Positions 17,727 through 26,655 of a DNA stretch of 64,000 bases are shown here, in pieces. The first letter of the stretch is position 1, and the number at the start of each line of letters is the position of its first letter. Position numbers and translations under genes: made by a program. The DNA is from JAFNAG01 sp963721405 (GTDB lineage Bacteria > Acidobacteriota > UBA6911): the NCBI GenBank assembly GCA_963721405.1, contig CAVRJA010000004.1:558001-622000 (forward strand), given 5' to 3'. The notes beneath the pieces were generated by a model. It was not told the origin of the DNA, made no database searches, and saw only the letters and a list, made by a program, of their open reading frames with translations.

Positions 17727-20066
17727 CTACTCAATGACGATGGGAACGCGCCGGAAGAGATTCACATCAGCGACCGCATCCCGGACATGGATCTGGAGCG
17801 CGTATGTTCCCTTCTTCAGGCTTTTCAACGGCAGGGAGATTGCTACGGTCGCTTCGCCCTTGCGGTCTTCCGTGGGCAGATCGCCGACGCCCCCGCGACC
17901 TCCTCCGGGCCCTTCGCCGCGCCTGCCGCCGCCCCCAAGGCCTCTCATGCCTCCGAATCCAGGCCCCCCCAGGCCTCTCCCGCCCGCGAGCGCCTGGATG
18001 CTCCGCTCCTTGGTCCATTCCTGCACCAGATCGGGCTGGGATTCCATGATCTTGGTATTGTCCTTGAGAAGCATCAGGTAGGTTTCGATCGAAGGTTTCT
18101 GAGTCTGAGGGTCTGCGGCCGCGCCGTACACCTGGAAATAGACATACACGGTCTGCCGGTTCAGGAACACGTTGCCGATGCTCGGCACGACCCTTTTGTC
18201 GCCTACGACCAGCGGATCATAGGCGATGCCTAGCTCCTGGAACCTCCTCATCATGCCCTGGTGTGCGACACCCGACCCGGCCTCTGCCCTTGCGTTGGCC
18301 AGCTGATTGCCCAGTACGATCGAGCTGGTGTCGAGCTTCTTGAGATCCAGCGCCGGCACGGCGATCGGCTGTTCGAAACCTCCCAGTTTGCCGGTGCCAT
18401 TATCGCGCACGAGAAACTTCAGCTTGTAATCTCCGGGACGGAGCTGGAATCCGGTCGAATAAAAGATCCCGCCGGACTTGATTTTTTCCGCCCTGTCGGC
18501 CGGAAGCCGCACCTGTACGGCGTCCCGTGCCACCCCGGTCACCTTCCCCCGTGCGTCGGACACCTGGGCGACGAATTCGAATTTGGCTTCCTCGTTGGCC
18601 CCCTTGGGCTCGAACTTGATTCCGTCGCCATCGAGCTCGATGGAGATCGGCACCAGGCTGGTGTTGTTGTCTTTCCGGAAATAGTCGGCCTGCAGGATGA
18701 CCGGCACGTCGGAAAACGGACGGTCGACGTTGAGAGCCTGTTGAAGCTGGAGATCGCGTTCCTGCTGATTGAGCTGACCGAACGCCTTCGATGCAAAGTA
18801 CCCGGGCCGATGTTCAACCCTCACATCGGGCCGGGACACCTCGACTCGGATTTTGCGGTATTTCCCGTCCTCCCTGGCGTTCGCGCTGAAATAGCCGAGC
18901 ACGTAATAGACCTGGGTGTCTGCCTGAACCTGCTTGATCACCAGGCTCAGGTCATTCGAGTCCTGGAAGGACTGGCCGCCGGTGTCGTGCGACAGCGTTG
19001 TCAGCGTTTCCTGCGAGCCCGCCAGGTTCGACCTCTGGCGCATCATGGCGCCGCCTCCGAACATGGCGCCCCGGCCGCCCGGGCTTCTTTGGGATGCTGC
19101 GCCGCCAGGGGGCATGGCGACCAGACCCCGGCTGTCGACGGTGTAGATCGACAGGTTGGAACGGTTTGCGCTGTCGACGGTGGAACGGATCTGGGCATTG
19201 TTCTCAACGCCGGTCGTGGTCACGCCGCTGGAAAAATAGATCAGCGACTTGCGCTCCGGGAACTCACGGTACATCTTCGCCAGTGTCTCGAGGGCGGATA
19301 GCCGCCGGTCGGTGTTGAAGATGTTGAACTGGACCGTGTCGGGCACAAAGACGTCATCTGATGTATCCGGGTCGCTCAGATCATCCCCGGTATTTTCCCC
19401 GGAATCCGGCGAAGAGAGACTGTTCAGAGTCTGAAGGAGCACGTCCCTGTCATTGGTGAAATCCTGCACGAGTTCCAGCGCGCTGCTGTAAGTGGCGACC
19501 GCGACGAGATCCTGGGCGCCTGCCTGTTTTTCGACGAATCCGCGGGCCGTGTCCACTGAACGGATGAGATCCTCGGTCCCAAGCGAGCTCAGGTCGAAAA
19601 ACAGGATGACCAATCGCTTGCCCTGCATGTCTTCTTTTTTCGCAGGCTGGTCGGGGTTCAACCCCAGGTTCACAATCTGAGCCGGGGGTCTCGCGGAAGC
19701 AGGCGCCGTGCCGCCCGCGACCGTCGCCGGCGTCCCCTGCAGGGCCGCCCCCGCGGGGGCGGGGCCGATCGGGATGTTCTCGAGGGAAAAAGTGATCAGT
19801 TGCTGCGGCACATTGTCTTCGTAGATCCTGAAATCCTCGCGGGAAAGGTCTCCGACCAGGTTGCCTTTACGGTCGCGAACCGTGACATCTACCACCACGA
19901 GGTTTGACTGCACCTGGAAAGTGGGCGTCTGCTGCCTGGCGACCGGTCCCTGTTGCTGGGACTGGGAAAAGGCCAGGGCCGCCAGGACACCCAGCGCGCC
20001 GATTGCGCAGAGAAGCGGGCGCCGGCCTTTCGCCGCTCTGTTCCGGGGATTTCGGGAATTGGACAT
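17727..20066 (-). CDS. VWFA-related Acidobacteria-type exported protein
   Basis: 779-residue protein. A short Arg-rich N-terminus and TM/signal segment (about 17-34) are followed by the characteristic VQSNLVVVDVTVRDRKGNLV and LSREDFRIYEDNVPQQL motif. A von Willebrand A-like domain has an FFDLSS metal-site start at about 155. The C-terminal half contains Gly/Arg-rich stretches (GGRGLGGPGFGGMRGLGGGG near 690-710). This is the acidobacterial VWFA-related family (TIGR03436), thought to mediate extracellular protein interactions. It starts 12 bases after the stop of the TonB-type receptor, so the two form an operon. The exact partner is unknown. Confidence 0.9.
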   Translation of the reverse strand: MSNSRNPRNRAAKGRRPLLCAIGALGVLAALAFSQSQQQGPVARQQTPTFQVQSNLVVVDVTVRDRKGNLVGDLSREDFRIYEDNVPQQLITFSLENIPIGPAPAGAALQGTPATVAGGTAPASARPPAQIVNLGLNPDQPAKKEDMQGKRLVILFFDLSSLGTEDLIRSVDTARGFVEKQAGAQDLVAVATYSSALELVQDFTNDRDVLLQTLNSLSSPDSGENTGDDLSDPDTSDDVFVPDTVQFNIFNTDRRLSALETLAKMYREFPERKSLIYFSSGVTTTGVENNAQIRSTVDSANRSNLSIYTVDSRGLVAMPPGGAASQRSPGGRGAMFGGGAMMRQRSNLAGSQETLTTLSHDTGGQSFQDSNDLSLVIKQVQADTQVYYVLGYFSANAREDGKYRKIRVEVSRPDVRVEHRPGYFASKAFGQLNQQERDLQLQQALNVDRPFSDVPVILQADYFRKDNNTSLVPISIELDGDGIKFEPKGANEEAKFEFVAQVSDARGKVTGVARDAVQVRLPADRAEKIKSGGIFYSTGFQLRPGDYKLKFLVRDNGTGKLGGFEQPIAVPALDLKKLDTSSIVLGNQLANARAEAGSGVAHQGMMRRFQELGIAYDPLVVGDKRVVPSIGNVFLNRQTVYVYFQVYGAAADPQTQKPSIETYLMLLKDNTKIMESQPDLVQEWTKERSIQALAGGRGLGGPGFGGMRGLGGGGRRGEGPGGGRGGVGDLPTEDRKGEATVAISLPLKSLKKGTYALQIHVRDAVADVNLFRRVPIVIE

Positions 20067-20078
20067 GGTTCGCGCCTC

Positions 20079-23000
20079 TTAGAAATTAATCCGGAGATTC
20101 ATCGTCATTGCCCGCATTCTGCCGACACCGGTCACCTGCCCGAAGTTGAGCGAGTTGATGGTCGTGCTCACGCTGGTCCAGTTGGGATGATTCAGGAGGT
20201 TCTGCACCTGCCAGCTGAAATCGATCCTGCGGTTGTTCTCATCCAGCCGGAAATTCTTGTGCACCGCAAGATTCAGCATGATCGACCCCGGGCCGGCAAT
20301 CGTGTTTCGGCCCGCGTTGCCGTATAGCCCTGCAGGGATGGCAAAAGCGCTCGTGTCGAAGAATCTCAGGACGGTGCGGTCCTCCCCCGAAAGGTCGATC
20401 GGCAGGCCGGTCGCATCCGGGCGCAGCGCATTGTAGAGCGCGGTGCCGGAACTGCTGTTGTTGCTGGTGTAGCGCGCGGTCAGAGGAGACCCGCTGGCCA
20501 TGGAAAAGTTGCCGTTGACGGTCCAGCCCGAAATGAAATTGAGCGCCTTGGTCGATGCGCCGGCGAAAAACATCCGGTTCTGGCCAAAAGGGAGTTCGTA
20601 GCTGAAAGTGGTCTGGAAATTGTGACGCTGATCCTGGCTGCTGAGGGAACGCTCTGCGGCCAGGTTTGCGTCATTCTGGGCTACCCCCGACCCGCCGCCG
20701 CCGGAGGCATCATCGATGCTCTTGGACAGCGTGTACATGTTCTGCACATTGAAGCCGCGGGAAAACCGGCGTGTCAACCCGATGTTCAGGGCGTGCATGA
20801 TCGAGGTGGCGCCGTTGCTCTGGTAAATGAAGCTGGCGGCGTTGCCGGTGCGGTTGGGCGCCCGCAGAATATCCAGGCCGGTCCCCTTGGCGCCCATGTA
20901 GGCGACATTCAGAACGTAGAGCCGGGAGAGCTGCGTCTGGATGTCGAAATTCCAATTCTGACTGTATGCCGGCCTGTAATTCGGGTCGATGGCGAATGTA
21001 TTCAGGATGGTCAGGGACGGGTTGGTCGGAAAACCGTTCTCCAATGTCAAAGGACTGGCCCGGTCGGTGGGCAGGTTTTGAGATACTGCAAACGGCGCCT
21101 GTCCCACCAGTTGGCCTACGATGGAGGAGTAGGCCGAGCCGTTGTAGAGAATTCCGTAGCCGGTCCGAATCACAAACGGTGAGCGCTGTGTCGGTCTCCA
21201 GGCAATGCCGATGCGGGGACCGATGTTGTTCCGGTCCGGGTTCACCAGTGAACGCGGGAAGTACTGCCCGCTCAATGGACCCGTCTGGTCAGGGAATACC
21301 CGGGCGACGGCGGTGAAGCCCGGCGCCACGTCGAGGCTCACGAGGCGATTGTATTTTTCAAACGTGGGCCCCGTGTATTCGTAGCGTACTCCGAGGTTCA
21401 ACGTCAGGTTGGACCGCACACGCCAGTTATCCTGCACGTACAGGCCGAAGGTCCGGTTCCTTAAGTAGGTGCTGCTTCCATAGGGATTGACGTCAGGATC
21501 TACGAAACGCCGCGAAGTGGAGTAGGGCAGTCCCAGAAGGAAGTCGGCGAAGTCGTTCCCACTCCCCGAAATCTGGCGCCCGTTCGCCTCGAGGCCAAGC
21601 GTGGAAAATCCTGTGAACGAAAAGGTGCCGCGGGCATTGCTGTCGCTCCTGGTATTTCGCTGAGTCCATGCGGCATCCCCCCCAGCCTGGATGCTGTGCT
21701 TCGTGCCGAATCGGCTCAGCCCCCCGGAAGTCGAGATCGTCTGATTCCGGTTCAGGGAGACGGCCGCAAGTGACAGGTCGCCGTAATTGGTGAAACTGAC
21801 GTTTGGGATCCCCCAGTTGATCGGTTCCTGCGAGACCCCAAGGATGCCGAGCGCGCCCTCCACGTCCTGATTGTAGGCAAATGAGTTCGTCCCTTCGGTG
21901 CGCGTTCGGTTCAACGTCACGCGCCAGTTCGCCATCAGTCTTGTTTTGAATGCGTGGTTGCCCGAAATGCCGATGTTCTGCGCAAAGTTGGTCCGGGTCG
22001 AATCGAGTCCGGGAAAAAGCGGGCTGCTCAGTGAATCGCCCCGGCGCATGCTGTAGGTGATGCCGAAATTGTCCTTGGGCGTGAGCCTCAGCCCGCTGAT
22101 ATTTGCCTGGATCTGGTCCGATGTAGCGGGCAGGCTCCGTTCATAGGCAAAATTGTTCACGCACGGGATGTTCGGCGCGCACGGAAGGTTTGCTTTCGGG
22201 ATGTAGCCGAGCAACGCGCGCGCGATGGGGTCGATCGCGGCGACCTGGGTGAACCGCGAGTTGGGATCGTTCGGGTTGCGGTAGAGAGCAACCGGCTGCG
22301 ACACGACGCTCCTCGCACCCGTGCCCGGGTCGACCGTCGCCACCTGCACGAATGTCTGCGAAAAATCCCCCGATCGTTCGACGTCGGTCGGCACGGTCGT
22401 AAGCACGTCCTGCGCGCTGCGATTCCGGCTTCCGCTGTAAGAGAAAGTCCAGCCGGGCTGCCCGCCGCCGCGTCCGCCCCCGCCCCGACCTCCGCCTCCG
22501 CCACCCCCGCGGGCGGCATTGCGCTGATTGGCAGTCGCTGCCTGCTTGAACCAGGGAAGTGCGCCGCCCAGGGTCACGCTGTAATTGTTCTGGATGTTGA
22601 CCGGTTTGGGCCGCAGTTCGCCGGTCAGAGAATAGGCGCGGGCATTGAGCGCGGAGTTGCTGAAGGTCTCGGTCACACTCCCCTGAATCTTGGGCTGCCG
22701 GAACGCGGCCCCGCGCCCTCCTCTTCCGGCCATGCCGACAAATCCGGCGCCATCTCCTCCGCCACGCCCGCCTCGTCCGCCACCCATCCCGCCGAATGCT
22801 CCCCCCTGGCCCCCAAACCCGCCTTCTCCGCCGCGACCTCCAAAGCCCTGGTTCATTTCGAGCAGGAAGCCCATCTGCCGGGCAGAATCCATCATCTGCT
22901 GCCGGAATCCCGGGTCATTCAGGTCGCCGGAAGCCAGGCTGGCAGTATTGCCGTTGATAACCAGGATGTTATCCTGCCTGGCAGCAGCGCCGGCCAGGTC

Positions 23001-23486
23001 CGCCCCTGCGACGTTGAGGTCCTGCTGGAACTGAGCCATTCCCGGCAAGTCAGTAACTTCAACCGATTGAAAAGCTTGAGAAGATTCCGCGGTCCGGTTG
23101 ACGGCGGTTTTCGTCATGGGAGGACGAGGAGGTCTGGGCGGGGACTGGAGCTGAATCGTCAGGGTCCGGCTTGTTTCGGCGGTCGTATCCACGGATTCCC
23201 TGGTCGCCTTGACAAACCCGGTCATCTCGACGACAAGGCGATAAACACCTGCGGGGAGTCCCGGGAACGCGAACGTTCCGTCGAAGTCGGTCAGCATCTC
23301 AGTCGCCTGGGTCTGATCGCCAAGAAAGACCCGAACGGTCGCACCCGGAATCGGGACGCCTTTTGCGTCCGTGACCCTTCCCCCGATCGGCGCAGGTTCC
23401 TGAGCCATCGCAATCATCGCCAGCAGGAGGCAGAAAACGGCTAGACCCGATCGTTGCCGGGATTCTTTCGCGCTGATCATTCTCAT
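20079..23486 (-). CDS. TonB-dependent/Oar-like receptor with carboxypeptidase-regulatory domain
   Basis: About 1135-residue outer-membrane protein. A signal peptide (to about residue 29) is followed by a carboxypeptidase-regulatory-like beta domain (IGGRVTDAKGVPIPGATVRV), a plug-like part and a long beta-barrel ending LTMNLRINF-like with a terminal Phe. Two Gly/Arg-rich low-complexity inserts lie between plug and barrel (coded at about 22680-22860 and 22440-22520). Such receptors import or display large ligands and are very numerous in Acidobacteriota. The ATG at 23486 follows AAAGG and precedes the signal peptide; the frame is open to 23516. The VWFA gene follows in the same operon. Confidence 0.85.
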   Translation of the reverse strand: MRMISAKESRQRSGLAVFCLLLAMIAMAQEPAPIGGRVTDAKGVPIPGATVRVFLGDQTQATEMLTDFDGTFAFPGLPAGVYRLVVEMTGFVKATRESVDTTAETSRTLTIQLQSPPRPPRPPMTKTAVNRTAESSQAFQSVEVTDLPGMAQFQQDLNVAGADLAGAAARQDNILVINGNTASLASGDLNDPGFRQQMMDSARQMGFLLEMNQGFGGRGGEGGFGGQGGAFGGMGGGRGGRGGGDGAGFVGMAGRGGRGAAFRQPKIQGSVTETFSNSALNARAYSLTGELRPKPVNIQNNYSVTLGGALPWFKQAATANQRNAARGGGGGGGRGGGGRGGGQPGWTFSYSGSRNRSAQDVLTTVPTDVERSGDFSQTFVQVATVDPGTGARSVVSQPVALYRNPNDPNSRFTQVAAIDPIARALLGYIPKANLPCAPNIPCVNNFAYERSLPATSDQIQANISGLRLTPKDNFGITYSMRRGDSLSSPLFPGLDSTRTNFAQNIGISGNHAFKTRLMANWRVTLNRTRTEGTNSFAYNQDVEGALGILGVSQEPINWGIPNVSFTNYGDLSLAAVSLNRNQTISTSGGLSRFGTKHSIQAGGDAAWTQRNTRSDSNARGTFSFTGFSTLGLEANGRQISGSGNDFADFLLGLPYSTSRRFVDPDVNPYGSSTYLRNRTFGLYVQDNWRVRSNLTLNLGVRYEYTGPTFEKYNRLVSLDVAPGFTAVARVFPDQTGPLSGQYFPRSLVNPDRNNIGPRIGIAWRPTQRSPFVIRTGYGILYNGSAYSSIVGQLVGQAPFAVSQNLPTDRASPLTLENGFPTNPSLTILNTFAIDPNYRPAYSQNWNFDIQTQLSRLYVLNVAYMGAKGTGLDILRAPNRTGNAASFIYQSNGATSIMHALNIGLTRRFSRGFNVQNMYTLSKSIDDASGGGGSGVAQNDANLAAERSLSSQDQRHNFQTTFSYELPFGQNRMFFAGASTKALNFISGWTVNGNFSMASGSPLTARYTSNNSSSGTALYNALRPDATGLPIDLSGEDRTVLRFFDTSAFAIPAGLYGNAGRNTIAGPGSIMLNLAVHKNFRLDENNRRIDFSWQVQNLLNHPNWTSVSTTINSLNFGQVTGVGRMRAMTMNLRINF

Positions 23487-23755
23487 ATCACGCCTTTCCG
23501 GAACGGGTGTTCTCATGAGGATCGCAACGGCTTTCGCAGCACCCGGCAGAACCTGAATACCTCTGCCATGTGGGGAGATGGCATTAGGAAATACGCAGGC
23601 ATTGCCGATTCGTTACGAAGCGCAGCACTTTGCGGCTGTCTTTTACATCAGCTTTACAATTAGAGGAGACCGGCGCCGATCGCGGGGGCCGCAAGCCCAT
23701 CGATCCCCGATCGAAAAAGCGTCGCCATCCTCGCCCGCGCCGCGCCATAACACGG

Positions 23756-23784
23756 TTGACGCCGCCCTATGGCGCAGATAAGCT
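23756..23784 (+). promoter_or_regulatory. Sigma-70-like promoter of mqnD
   Basis: TTGACG (23756-23761) and TAAGCT (23779-23784) are separated by 17 bases and lie 36 bases before the mqnD start. The remainder of 23487-23755 shows no gene or repeat. Confidence 0.45.
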
Positions 23785-23819
23785 CTGTGCGATCGTCAGC
23801 AGACGCAAAAGGGGAAGGA

Positions 23820-24647
23820 ATGGATATACGGATCGCACACAGCCCTGATTCCGATGATGCTTTCATGTTTTATGCCCTGGCGGAGGGCAAGCTTCCGACC
23901 GGGGAGTACCGGTTCACGCACAGGCTGGAAGACATTGAGAGTCTAAATCGCAAAGCGCTCCAGGGCGAATACGAAGTCACCGCCCTCTCGATCCACGCTT
24001 ATGCCTACGTCGCCGATCGCTATGCGTTGCTGCCGTCCGGCGCGAGCATGGGGGACCGGTACGGCCCGATGGTTGTGTCGCGAGACGCGTGGAAGCCCGA
24101 GCAGATAAAGGGCCGCAGGATCGCCGTGCCTGGCGTCATGACGACCGCCTACCTTGCCCTGAAACTGTATCAGGCCGAGTTCGTCCCCGTAGTCATGCCG
24201 TTCGATGCGATCATGTGCGCCGTCAAGCGCGGGGAGGTCGATGCCGGGCTGATAATCCACGAAGGCCAGCTTACCTATGCGCAGGAAGGGTTGCACAAGG
24301 TACTCGATCTGGGGGAGTGGTGGCATGACCGAACTGGCTTGCCCTTGCCCTTAGGGGGGAACGGCATCAGGAGAGATCTCGGAAAGGAGCGCATCCGGGA
24401 AATCTCCCGGCTGATCAAGGCCAGCATCCAGTACGGTCTGGACCACCGCAAGGATGCGCTTGAACACGCTCTGCGTTATGCCCGCGGCCTCAATTCGGGA
24501 GATGCCGACCGGTTTGTCTCCATGTATGTGAACGATCGAACCCTGGACTACGGCGAAGATGGCCGAAAGGCGGTCCGGCTCCTCCTGGATAAGGCCTACG
24601 CCGGCCGGCTCATACCGGATCGGGTCCGGGTGGAGTTCAGCGAGTGA
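23820..24647 (+). CDS. mqnD: 1,4-dihydroxy-6-naphthoate synthase (futalosine pathway)
   Basis: 275-residue periplasmic-binding-protein-fold enzyme of menaquinone synthesis by the futalosine route, converting cyclic dehypoxanthinylfutalosine to 1,4-dihydroxy-6-naphthoate. Family motifs seen are the N-terminal IAHSPDSDDAFMFYAL, the LSIHAYAYV segment, GRRIAVPGVMTTAYLALKL, and DAGLIIHEGQLTYAQEGL with LGEWWHDRTGLPLPLGGNGI. The ATG at 23820 is directly preceded by a purine-rich GGGGAAGGA; an upstream in-frame start at 23769 would add unrelated residues. Other mqn genes are not in the window. Confidence 0.9.
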   Translation: MDIRIAHSPDSDDAFMFYALAEGKLPTGEYRFTHRLEDIESLNRKALQGEYEVTALSIHAYAYVADRYALLPSGASMGDRYGPMVVSRDAWKPEQIKGRRIAVPGVMTTAYLALKLYQAEFVPVVMPFDAIMCAVKRGEVDAGLIIHEGQLTYAQEGLHKVLDLGEWWHDRTGLPLPLGGNGIRRDLGKERIREISRLIKASIQYGLDHRKDALEHALRYARGLNSGDADRFVSMYVNDRTLDYGEDGRKAVRLLLDKAYAGRLIPDRVRVEFSE

Positions 24648-24718
24648 GCCGTTTGACTTCTCGTGTCGGGAGCGTTATATAAATAGCGCGAATAAAGGAA
24701 TTGGAGGAGGTAAGAGCA

Positions 24719-25018
24719 GTGCCGATCTACGAATACCAGTGCTCAAAATGCGGCGAGATTTTCGAGGCGTTCCAAAAGATCACGGATCTGCCGTTGACGG
24801 AGTGCAAGTTCTGCAACGGAAAAGTCGAAAAGCTGTTCAGCCACACGAGCTTCCAGCTGAAGGGCTCGGGGTGGTATCTCACGGATTACGCCAAGAAATC
24901 GCAGCCTTCCGACACCTCAAGTCCTGTCGCCGGCGGCTCAAAAGCGAGTGACAAAGCGGGCGTGAGCAGTGACAAGGCAAGCTCGACGCCAGCCAAGTCG
25001 GAGAAGAGTTCCACCTGA
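24719..25018 (+). CDS. FmdB-type small zinc-ribbon protein
   Basis: 99-residue protein starting PIYEYQCSKCGEIFE after a GTG start, with a second CxxC in ECKFCNGKVEKLF. The two CxxC pairs form the FmdB/CxxC_CxxC zinc ribbon. The C-terminal 35 residues are a Ser/Lys/Ala-rich disordered tail (KASDKAGVSSDKASST). The GTG is chosen because every FmdB protein begins MPIYEY and GGAGGAGG stands just before it; the in-frame ATG at 24701 lies upstream of that ribosome site. The function of the family is not settled; regulation of an amidase in Methylophilus is the namesake. Confidence 0.85.
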   Translation: MPIYEYQCSKCGEIFEAFQKITDLPLTECKFCNGKVEKLFSHTSFQLKGSGWYLTDYAKKSQPSDTSSPVAGGSKASDKAGVSSDKASSTPAKSEKSST

Positions 25019-25051
25019 CGGAGGCGCCGGTAAGATCCCGGCGGGATATTT

Positions 25052-25606
25052 GTGCAATTCTCACCAGGCCAGCGGGACCAGGCGATACGTGCCATGGACG
25101 ATGCCGAGGAGCGCACGATCCGATACTACTGCATTCCTCCCTACCGGTGGCAGCAGTTGAATTACGACATGGTTACCCGCCAGGATTCTGAATGGGAGCC
25201 TCTGCCGGATGCGGCCCTGGCGCGCGTCCAGCGATTGCAGCAGGTCCGCCCGTCGCGAAAATCGTCCCATGATTTTTATCGCATTCAGCTCAACGACTCC
25301 AGCATCCTGACTGCGGCGCAACGGGAAAACCTGGGTCCGGATCTCTATCCATTCCTGATTTACATCCTGACTCACGAGATGGTTCACCTGGTGAGGTTGA
25401 GCACGATTCTGCCGGAGCAGGAGGACCACCTTCTCTCCGCCGAAGAGGAGGAGGGGCGCGTCCAGAAGGTCGCCTTTCGAATCCTCTCGATTGAACCCGA
25501 CCGGCGCCTGCATCCCATCCTATCGCGGTTCTGCATCGGCGATTCCGCCCCCCTGCCGGGCCTGGTCTCACCACACGCAGGAGCAAACTCCCCCCTCACC
25601 GCTTGA
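25052..25606 (+). CDS. Putative zinc metallopeptidase-like protein (HEMVH)
   Basis: 184-residue soluble protein that I cannot place in a named family. The helix FLIYILTHEMVHLVRL contains a perfect HExxH zinc motif (His108, Glu109, His112), with an acidic run (LSAEEEEG, near 128-135) after it that could supply the third ligand. No signal peptide. The GTG at 25052 follows GGCGGGA; an ATG at 25094 is an alternative start. It begins 33 bases after the zinc-ribbon gene, so the two may be cotranscribed. Peptidase activity is inferred only from the motif. Confidence 0.65.
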   Translation: MQFSPGQRDQAIRAMDDAEERTIRYYCIPPYRWQQLNYDMVTRQDSEWEPLPDAALARVQRLQQVRPSRKSSHDFYRIQLNDSSILTAAQRENLGPDLYPFLIYILTHEMVHLVRLSTILPEQEDHLLSAEEEEGRVQKVAFRILSIEPDRRLHPILSRFCIGDSAPLPGLVSPHAGANSPLTA

Positions 25607-25673
25607 AATATCCCGATCAGCAAACGCACGGGTTCGGAGATGTGCGCCTTTGACGATCGCAGGCCCTGATCGG

Positions 25674-25730
25674 GCAACCTGATGGTTGCGTTTGCAGCTC
25701 GGGTCTGGTAATCTGCAACCAGGAGGTTGC
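25674..25730 (+). promoter_or_regulatory. Promoter with two identical palindromes, probable ArsR operator
   Basis: The dyad GCAACC-N4-GGTTGC occurs twice, at 25674-25689 and 25715-25730, with centres 41 bases apart. A sigma-70-like promoter sits between them: TTGCGT (25686-25691), a 17-base spacer, and TAATCT (25709-25714). The second dyad covers the Shine-Dalgarno AGGAGG of the SRPBCC gene. An ArsR protein bound at both would block polymerase and ribosome. The regulator is inferred from the operon. Confidence 0.65.
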
Positions 25731-25732
25731 CT

Positions 25733-26221
25733 ATGAGCACGGACCGCATCGAAAAAAAGATTCTTCTGCGCGCGCCCCTGAGCCGGGTCTGGCGCGCTTT
25801 GTCTGATACCGCAGAGTTCGGGAACTGGTTTGGGGTCAAATTCGAAGGGCCGTTCGTTCCGGGCGCGTGCATGCGCGGGAGGCTCGTGGGCACGACGGTG
25901 GATGCCGAGGTCGCCAAAGCCCAGAAGCAGTTGGAGGACCTGCCGTTCGAGATCACTATCGAGAAGATGGATGCGGAGCGGTTGTTCTCCTTCCGGTGGC
26001 ATCCTTTCGCCGTTGAGCGCGGCAGGGATTACTCCGCCGAGCCGACGACGCTGGTCGTCCTCTCTCTGGAGGAGGTGGCGGACAGGGTCATGCTGACCGT
26101 CACGGAGTCCGGCTTCGATCGAATCCCGCTGGCGCGCCGCGCGGAGGCCTTCAAGGCAAACGATGGAGGCTGGGGCATCATGGTGAATATGATCGAGGGG
26201 TACCTTGTCCACGTGCGGTAG
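25733..26221 (+). CDS. SRPBCC/AHSA1-type ligand-binding protein
   Basis: 162-residue START-like fold protein. It begins with RIEKKILLRAPLSRVWRALSD and FGNWFGVKFEGPF, typical of the activator-of-Hsp90 ATPase (AHSA1) branch, and ends with the long helix around KANDGGWGIMVNMIEGYL. These proteins bind a hydrophobic ligand in a deep cavity. The ATG at 25733 follows AGGAGG by six bases. It is the first gene of an operon with an ArsR regulator that starts 10 bases after its stop, a common pairing. The ligand is unknown. Confidence 0.85.
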   Translation: MSTDRIEKKILLRAPLSRVWRALSDTAEFGNWFGVKFEGPFVPGACMRGRLVGTTVDAEVAKAQKQLEDLPFEITIEKMDAERLFSFRWHPFAVERGRDYSAEPTTLVVLSLEEVADRVMLTVTESGFDRIPLARRAEAFKANDGGWGIMVNMIEGYLVHVR

Positions 26222-26231
26222 AACGAGAGCG

Positions 26232-26552
26232 ATGACCGGGCCGGAGAACTCCGCGCCCCTATTCGCGGCGCTTGGAGACGAGACCCGCCTGCGCCTGGTG
26301 TCCCGCCTCTGCGAAGAGGGGCCGATGTCCATCACCAGGCTCACCTCGGGTTTCGGCGTCACCCGCCAGGCAATTACCAAGCATTTGCGGGTGATGGAGA
26401 AAGCGGGTCTCGCGCACGGCAGGCGACACGGGCGCGAGAGCGTTTGGCGCTTGTCTCAACGGCGCTTCGAAGAGGCGCGCCGCTGCCTCGACCTGATATC
26501 AAAACAATGGGACGATGCGCTCGGCCGGCTGCGTGAGTTCGTCGAGGATTGA
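26232..26552 (+). CDS. ArsR-family helix-turn-helix repressor
   Basis: 106-residue winged-helix protein. The family pattern runs through LFAALGDETRLRLVSRL, MSITRLTSGFGVTRQAITKHL (recognition helix) and VMEKAGLAHGRRHGRESVW. No metal-binding Cys cluster is present (a single ELCVC-like site is missing), so it likely senses something other than arsenic-type metals. The ATG at 26232 is preferred; a TTG at 26205 overlaps the SRPBCC gene. It probably represses its own operon through the twin palindromes at 25674-25730. Confidence 0.85.
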   Translation: MTGPENSAPLFAALGDETRLRLVSRLCEEGPMSITRLTSGFGVTRQAITKHLRVMEKAGLAHGRRHGRESVWRLSQRRFEEARRCLDLISKQWDDALGRLREFVED

Positions 26553-26655
26553 CGCGGCGTTGGCCGTCGAGCGCAGAGGGATTGAGCCGTGCGCGACTAT
26601 GCCCCGGGCATTATAAATATTTGTGCAAACCCGTATGCTCAGGGAAAATTGAGGT

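Noticed and set aside
26553..26655. TTATAAATA stretch as a strong glk promoter
   Set aside because: No credible -35 at proper spacing could be found.
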